Below, piece after piece: positions 9,601-15,000 of a stretch of DNA of 15,000 nucleotides. The notes under the pieces are model-generated. The model was not told where the DNA came from. It ran no database searches and saw only the letters and a program-made list of their open reading frames with translations. The position numbers and the translations under genes are program-made. The stretch is from assembly GCA_943704525.1 (NCBI GenBank), contig CALSCQ010001498.1:1-15000 (forward strand). The letters run 5' to 3'. Each line of letters starts with the position of its first letter. Position 1 is the first letter of the stretch. This DNA comes from Pigoraptor vietnamica. Its lineage: Eukaryota; Opisthokonta; Filasterea.

Positions 9601-11543
9601 CACCTGCGCACGTAAGGGGAGATGAACGGTGGGTGGATGGACGCAGGGGAAGAAGACGTGTGGGTAGAAGAGAGAGGGCATAGAGATATATCACTATCAC
9701 GTTCGCCCCAAACGCATCACGTTCGTGCGACAGGTACATATATCACGTTCGCCCCAAACGCAAACAGCACAATCACATGTCTCGTTGACCCTCCAGGCAC
9801 CCACAGCGTAATGCGGCCGCGCAGCACGGCGTCCTTCTCGACGCCCTCGACGAGCTTCCCGACGGCGTCCATGTCGTCGTCGTCCTGTCGCTCCCACTCA
9901 AACTCAACCGCACCATCCTCTGCGCCGCAGCGAACGTGAGACGGATGCTCCCTTGCACCCGTCCATGCACAGCATTACAGCCCACAAGAGCAATGCAGCT
10001 AACCGCACAGTGCTACCACGCACCCGCAGGCTCCGGCGCGGCCGTCGTTTCCATGATTGACGCCGTCCCGTCATCCGTCGCATCGTAATTGTACGCCGCT
10101 AGCGACACAGTGTCCCCCACGAGCGAAGCGCCGTCGGGGTCACGTGGGGTGGCCTCGCCAGTCCCGTCGCCCGTTATTACGGACTCCGTGCGAGAGGCGC
10201 CGTCCGGGGCAGTGTCGCCGTCCGCGCGGCGCTGCGTGGGCGGGTTCTCTCTCGGCGCGGGCGGGTGCTTGCGTGCGGTGCGGGCGTCATCGCGCGTGTC
10301 CGTCTGTGCCTCCTTGTTGAGGGCGCGCTCGACGGTGAGCAGGCAGATGGCATGGGAGCTGCAGAGGGCTCGGTTCAGTCGGCTGTCACGTGCGTTTCAC
10401 ACTCATCGATCCACGAGAATTGAAATGGGGCCTTTCGCCTCCTGCAAGCGATACTCCACAATCGAGCTGCCTTTAACCCCAACCCCAACACCCACCGGCT
10501 CGAGTGTCGGTTCATCTTTGTCTCTGCGAAGACAAGCTGCTTGCGCCCTGCGACGAGCAGCTCAAACACCTCCTTGGGACTCCGCACGACATACTCGGAC
10601 AGGTTCTCCACGTACACGCCTGCGCCATCGTCACGTGAGCAGAGTGCCACGTGAGCGCAGTGCCTCTTACGCTGCCACAGGGAACCAAGGCCGATCATGC
10701 ACTCGCGCGGCGTGGACGCATACGTCGTGCATTCGCTCAGCATACAAGGAGAAACCCTCACCCTTCTCGGGGTGCTCGCGTAGCGCAAGGTTCTTCGACG
10801 AAGGCGTGAGCAGGTCGTGGATCTTCTCCTGATAAATTTGCAGATATGCGCACGACACCTAATGCGTGGGGATGGGGAACGTCGGTGCAATGTACGGCAT
10901 TCGCCCTCAGCGCACTCGCGGCACACACACACACGCACACGCAACATCAAGCACGATGAGGCAAATAGCATACACGCACCCACACATTGAAACATTGAAC
11001 ACGCACAACAGTCACGCCGACCGCCACAAGCGCCCGCACACATAGGCACGCACCCTGTACACGTGCGCCTTGTCTTTCGCAATCTTGCGGAAGAGGTTGT
11101 TGACCACGCGCGGAATGATGCCGTCCGACGACGCCAACGTGTGTGTTTTGCCGGTGCCCGTCTGTCCGTACGCCATTAGAGTCCCGTTGAAGCCACTCAG
11201 GGCCGCATTCACTATGGGGCGGCCCACGGCGCGGTACACCTGAGAGAAGGTGCGGAGTTGAACATTCTCCACTTTCCAATTACTTTGACGCAACTCTGCA
11301 AGGAAAACGCAGCCCCGCACACGCGCGCATGTCCACACGCACTCACAAGCGGTCACAACGCTTCCTCACCTCTTCGTTCGATTGGGACTCGTCAAACACG
11401 CCGTCAAAGTCATACTTTTTTTCGGGGCGTCCGTTCTCTAACACTGTCATCTGCGCACACATTTCAAAGGCAAAACACGTCAATTTCGCACACTTGGTGC
11501 CGTTCACCTTTGCGTGAGGAACAGCGGCAGCCCATCTGCCAAT

Positions 11544-11611
<68 letters not shown>

Positions 11612-12003
11612 CACGCACGCGCACACACACACACACACGCACGCACGCACACGCACGCACACACACATACACACACACACACACACACATGCACACACAC
11701 AATAACCAATATTGGCACCAGTGCCATTACACTCTACGGCGTTAGAGACACCCACGTGCTGGCGGTCGCTCTCGACTGTGATGGCCGTCGTCTCCTTGCG
11801 GTCCTTCTCGGCTTGTTTGAATGGACGAATGCGCGCAAAGACACGCACACGCCCCACATCTGCGGCACAACGCGCACAAAACTCAACGCAACGCTCTGAC
11901 CGCCTGGTATGGACGAGTGCGACGTACCTCCGTCGTCCATTGAAGCACCTGCGCCCGTCGCAGCGAGTGCCGCAAGTTTGCGAGAGTCGCCCGTCGCCGA
12001 CAT
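6628..12003 (-). CDS. Kinesin with N-terminal motor, coiled coil and Ala/Asp-rich tail
   Basis: ATP-driven microtubule motor. Exons in order: 12003-11928, 11859-11733, 11535-11508, 11450-11370, 11239-11054, 10858-10762, 10619-10496, 10358-10024, 9919-9790, 9603-9454, 9348-9285, 9053-8897, 8822-8736, 8620-7363, 7241-7016, 6951-6628. They total 3450 nt, 1149 residues, with every junction in phase. Motifs: [11 protein letters not shown] near residue 30; P-loop GQTGTGKT at 129-136; [22 protein letters not shown] at 235-243 (switch I); DLAGSE at 397-402 (switch II); [26 protein letters not shown] from 446; [10 protein letters not shown]. The motor ends near 518. Coiled coil follows to about 650, then a low-complexity Ala/Asp/Gly tail and a basic C-terminus. 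The motor carries an extra segment of about 125 residues between the two switches. Motif style (K-x-N before SSRSHA, VDYK after the motor) recalls armadillo-repeat kinesins, but no armadillo repeats were seen. Weak junctions: exon 2/3 (donor 11732 or 11706) and 9/10 (GTCAAC donor). Confidence 0.9.
7016..7241 (-). other. Kinesin tail exon with QT motifs of LC8-binding type
   Basis: This exon codes residues 967-1042. It contains EAQTES (QT codons at 7192-7187), ETQTAF (7102-7097) and VQTDPP (7033-7028). Known dynein light chain LC8 sites centre on TQT or (V/I)QT(D/E) in disordered chain, and this stretch is acidic and low in order-promoting residues. Binding is inferred from motif shape only. 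The exon is bounded by TTTGCAG and a GTGCGT donor. Confidence 0.4.
9111..9278. repeat. Intronic minisatellite, about 60-bp unit, 2.7 imperfect copies
   Basis: Within the kinesin intron 9284-9054, three imperfect copies run at about 9111-9174, 9175-9234 and 9235-9278. Shared blocks are AGAACA, ACAATGGCA, GGGCAT-TACAGCG, TTGTTTGGAA and CAGAGGCA. The third copy is shortened and ends near the exon. It codes nothing recognisable. Confidence 0.75.
9695..9762. repeat. 22-bp direct repeat in a kinesin intron
   Basis: An identical 22-bp block (TATCACGTTCGCCCC followed by AAACGCA) occurs at 9695-9716 and 9741-9762. A third partial copy of its ATCACGTTCG core lies between them at 9716-9725. The period is 46 bp. 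The repeats lie in intron 9789-9604, next to the weakest donor of the gene, so they may reflect local duplication. Confidence 0.8.
10024..10358 (-). other. Exon coding most of the kinesin motor insertion
   Basis: After [12 protein letters not shown] the exon continues for about 100 residues rich in Thr, Asp, Gly, Pro, Ala and Arg, with no hydrophobic core pattern. The following exon (9919-9790) adds an acidic [10 protein letters not shown] stretch before returning to the motor fold at RGRITL. The position is the loop between switch I and switch II, normally about 30 residues from SRSHA to DLAGSE. The exon is in phase on both sides (donor GTGCGT, acceptor CTCTGCAG), so it is unlikely to be a retained intron. 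Confidence 0.8.
11508..11535 (-). other. 28-nt microexon of the kinesin
   Basis: This short exon sits between acceptor TTGGCAG and donor GTGAAC and codes about nine residues (read WAAAVPHAK in the preferred frame). It directly follows the CA-repeat intron. With the donor at 11732 it restores phase 0 for the next exon ([16 protein letters not shown]). With the donor at 11706 it would read DGLPLFLTQ and clash with the next exon. Confidence 0.5.
11547..11700. repeat. Imperfect (CA)n microsatellite in a kinesin intron
   Basis: About 154 bp of AC dinucleotides are uninterrupted for the first 56 bp or so, then broken by CG, AT and TG variants. On the gene strand this is (GT)n and makes up most of intron 11732-11536. 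Long open frames of alternating Thr-His or Val-Cys across it are artefacts. Such tracts vary in length and can affect splicing of the adjacent 28-nt exon. Confidence 0.95.
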
Positions 12004-12577
12004 TGCTTACAAAAAAACGCCGTCACAGTGAAGAGAAGAGAATGTGGGCACGAAACCCGCGTGCGCTGTTTCGGCGTTACCAATGCGCATCCATACGAGT
12101 GTGCTTGTGGCAGACGTCGCTGTCGTCAAGTACACAACCTTCGCCTGTATAACAGAAGTGCGAGCGGAGAATTCCGACAGCGAACTCACAGCAACAACCG
12201 CTGTTGAGCGCAAGAGGGACGTCCTTGAAACGACAGAGGGAGCTCCAAACTGTCATCCACTGAGCCTGTGTGACACATTCCGATGACAGTTGCGGCAAGT
12301 GTGAGGCAGAGTGGGTGTTACAAGGTAGAATTGAAGATGTGCAGAAATTATTGGTGTTCTTTGGTGGGCTTTCAATTTGCCTGAACTGGGTGAGTAGCTA
12401 CTTCTCATGTTGACAGCCACTCATTCGTTGCGGCGGTTACCCCTGGAACGCCTTCTTTGTCACGTGAGGAATTGGCACACCTCGGTCTTGCTGTTGAGCA
12501 AAACGGCACTCAACAACGGAACACAGGCACCTACATACCCCGTGAACTCGGCAACAGAACGGTGTTGCGGAACTGAG
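12004..12577. promoter_or_regulatory. Divergent promoter region between kinesin and ProA genes
   Basis: This 574 bp separates the kinesin ATG (-) from the reductase ATG (+), so both promoters should lie here. No TATA box was recognised. A GTCACGTG octamer containing the CACGTG E-box lies at 12459-12466. The reductase frame stays open upstream to an ATG at 12407. A short possible intron (GTGAGT at 12390 to TTGACAG near 12415) would remove that ATG. Confidence 0.45.
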
Positions 12578-15000
12578 ATGGCGGACGCAAGCACCCTCGA
12601 TATTGCACAGCGTGCGCGCAGTGCATCAGTGCGCATGCAGATTGCGACGGAGGCTGACAAGAACGCCGCCCTCGCAAGCATCAAGCGTGCGCTTGCCGAC
12701 GCACGCGAGTCCGTCTGTGCGGCGAACAGGAAGGACAAAGAGGTGCGTGTGAAAGAAATCTGCGTCCACGGAGATAAGGGACCAACTTCCATGGCGCGCT
12801 GCAGGAGGCCGAGCGTGCGGTGAAGGCCGGCGAACTCAGCGGTTCCCTCTTCAAGCGCCTCGACATTGAGAACGCGTCGAAATTTCAGGCGCTTCTCGAT
12901 GGTCTCGACGACGTTGGCCGGCTTGATGACCCGACCGGTGCGTAACACGCCGCAACGTCAGATGTTGTTGCGTGTGCTTACAATGTTACGTTTGCTTCGT
13001 TCAAAGTGTTCTAAACCGCCTGGCGCACTATGACGCAGGCAAGGTGACGTACTCGCGACGGCTCGATGAGGGCCTTGACCTGTACCGCGTCACGTGTCCC
13101 GTCGGTGTCGTGTGCATCATTTTCGAGGCACGACCGGAAGTCGTCATTCAGATTTCGTCGCTCGCCATCAAGTCCGGCAATGCCGTCATACTGAAGGTGT
13201 GGAGCCAGCCGTCCCGTCACCGTGACAAGCGGTGCGGGGAGGGTCACATTATATCTCACACAAGATGCAGACACGGCCCAAAATGTGTGATTCGACATGG
13301 CCCTATTCTGCATGCACCCAGCACACTACATCTCACGTACTCAAAACCCCGCACGTCCACAAACGCACCCTTCTCCGCCCTTGGTCGTGCACGGCTTGAG
13401 GTGTACATTGTTGGCGGGAAAGATGCCGTGGTTGGCCTACATGAGCTTGCCCGCTCCCTTTCCCCTTCCGTGTGGGCTCTCGTATGTCTCGTGTTTGAGA
13501 GGGTCATCGGCGCTGACATCCTTCGCACAGGGCGGGCGTGAGGCTGCCCATTCGAACGAGGCGCTCGTGAACGTCGTGCGCGCTGGCCTTGCGAGCGTGC
13601 CTGGCATTCCGGTGGACGCAGTGCAGCTCATCTCCACGCGAGAACAGGCAAGTGGCTCGGCAACACGGTCTTAATAGCAAGAAAGCCAATTGAGTCACAT
13701 TATTTCTCTCTTCGTGGTTCATGCCACTCTGCCTGTGTCTTCTGACCATGTCACCGACGGACAAATGCGAGTGCTAACGAACTGTATCTTCTTCTTCGCT
13801 CTCCCCCTCTATCGCTATACTCAGGTGTCATCGCTCCTTGCGCTCGACCGTCACATCGACCTCGTCATCCCGCGCGGTGGCAATGCGCTGGTGCGTTACG
13901 TGCAGAGTAACACGCGCATTCCCGTGCTTGGCCACGCGGACGGCATCTGCTCTGTGTATCTCGACGAAGCCGCCGACGCCGCAAAGGCCGCGCGCATCGC
14001 CGTGGACTCGAAGGTGAGCGTTACGTCGCATGACATGGCATGCCATGTGTTGGATCGCGTGTCGTGTGCGTACGCGTGGTTTCGAGCTGTGTGCGTGGGC
14101 TGCCCTTGAACGGAGTGTTATTGTGCTGCGGTGCGAGCTAGTGCTGTAACAGTTGAATGGTACTCAGTTGTTCATGATTTTAGTCTCTCTTGCTCGCTCT
14201 CTCGCTCACGCACTCACTCACATGCACACACACAGGCCCAGTATGTGGCTGCGTGCAATACGGCCGAGACGCTCCTCGTGCATAGCGCGCTGCTTTCATC
14301 GGTATTCCCCGTCGTCGCGCGTGCACTTGCCGACGCCAAGGTGCAGTTGCGGTGCGATGCGCGCGCACTCGCGAGCGTGCCGAAGGAGCTCGTGGACAGC
14401 GGCGTTGTGATCGCTGCGACGGACGCCGATTTCGACACGGAATTCCTCGATCTCATTATGGCCGTCAAGGTGCGCCCTGCGGGTGATTCTTGGATGTGAT
14501 GTCTGTGTCGGTGTTTGTGGTCCGAACGGGACAGGGCAGTTGTGTGTGCGCCTGTAAGTGGGTGTGTGTGTATATGTGTGCATGGGTGCGTGCGTGGGTG
14601 TGTGCGTGGGTGCGCGGGTGGTTTATTGTCTGGTATGCGCAGGTGGTCGATTCTCTCGAAGAGGCCATCGCGCACATCCACGCGCACGGGTCGCGGCACA
14701 CCGAGTGCATTGTGACGGAACGCACAGACACCGCCAACCGTTTCATGGCACTCGTCGACGCCGCGGGTGTCTATCACAACGCATCCACGCGGTTTGCCGA
14801 CGGCTACCGCTACGGCTTTGGTGCCGAAATCGGGGTCAGTGCCTTGCGCATAATCCGACGGCGTGGCATAGCGTGGCGTTGTCAGCTCGCGTGCGTGTAG
14901 TGCGCACGTGCGCGTCTGCAGTCCGCCTCTCCCTTTCATATTGTGTGTGTCTTCACGCATGCTGACCCCATGTGCACTGCAGGTGAGCACGAACAAGACG
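12578..15000 (+). CDS. proA: Gamma-glutamyl phosphate reductase (glutamate-5-semialdehyde dehydrogenase), 3' partial
   Basis: Reduces gamma-glutamyl phosphate with NADPH to glutamate-5-semialdehyde in proline synthesis. Exons are 12578-12742, 12805-12937, 13039-13196, 13531-13647, 13825-14013, 14236-14469, 14643-14834 and 14983-15000 onward, giving 402 residues here against about 415 for the usual enzyme, so only the last few codons are outside. Motifs: [69 protein letters not shown] with the likely catalytic Cys261; [12 protein letters not shown]. Introns are GT-AG except 13648-13824, which is GC-AG with a strong GCAAGT donor. ATG 12578 gives a start ([14 protein letters not shown]) like bacterial and fungal enzymes. 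An in-frame ATG at 12407 would add 57 residues. No glutamate kinase domain precedes it, so this is the free-standing form, not the fused P5C synthase of animals and plants. Confidence 0.93.

Noticed and set aside
11514-11727. Open frames of repeated Thr-His or Cys-Val
   Set aside because: Translation of the (CA)n microsatellite inside an intron.
13197-13530. Extra coding exon in the longest reductase intron (334 bp)
   Set aside because: The flanking exons join perfectly at [12 protein letters not shown], so no residues are missing; open frames there show no family match.
14540-14640. GT-rich tract in a reductase intron as a separate repeat element
   Set aside because: Irregular GTG/GTGCGTG run typical of the introns in this window; too degenerate to call a defined repeat.
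1-15000. CRISPR arrays, insertion sequences, phage genes or bacterial operons
   Set aside because: None seen; gene structure is eukaryotic with spliceosomal introns throughout.

Overview
The window is nuclear DNA of a compact, GC-rich, intron-rich eukaryotic genome, most likely a unicellular one. The evidence is GT-AG introns of about 30-330 bp inside otherwise good family matches, no bacterial-style operons, and four eukaryotic genes packed end to end: a tyrosine kinase, a C2H2/coiled-coil/FYVE protein, a kinesin, and a free-standing gamma-glutamyl phosphate reductase. A true tyrosine kinase with a Tyr-rich tail would suit a holozoan protist (choanoflagellate or filasterean) or another protist group that has tyrosine kinases. 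The lineage cannot be fixed from this window.

Layout. (1) About 1-1106, + strand: the 3' end of a tyrosine kinase gene, covering DFG to the end of the C-lobe plus a tail of repeated YDN motifs. (2) 1107-2769: no recognisable gene. The minus strand holds a weak candidate multi-exon gene between 1313 and 2479 whose frames I could not join fully. (3) 2770-6410, +: an EEA1-like endosomal tether of 1040 residues in five exons, with an N-terminal C2H2 finger, about 870 residues of coiled coil and a C-terminal FYVE domain. (4) 6628-12003, minus: a 16-exon kinesin of 1149 residues with an N-terminal motor, coiled coil and a long Ala/Asp-rich tail. (5) About 12578-15000, +: gamma-glutamyl phosphate reductase (ProA type) in at least eight exons, running off the right edge.

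The genes alternate in direction. The tether and the kinesin converge, with 217 bp between stop codons. The kinesin and the reductase diverge from a shared 574 bp region. The exon models of the tether, kinesin and reductase keep frame at every junction. The tether and kinesin come out at whole codon counts. The reductase aligns to within about 15 residues of the family length before the window ends.

Functionally, the tether and the kinesin could both serve endosome or vesicle traffic, but adjacency alone does not show this. The reductase makes glutamate semialdehyde for proline synthesis and is unrelated. The main points for a second look are: the repeated Grb2-type SH2-docking motifs on the kinase tail; a CxxC in the middle of the tether's coiled coil that resembles a zinc hook; a 20-nt microexon holding exactly the PI3P-binding core of the FYVE domain; an insertion of about 125 residues in the kinesin motor; and several QT motifs of dynein light chain (LC8) type in the same kinesin.
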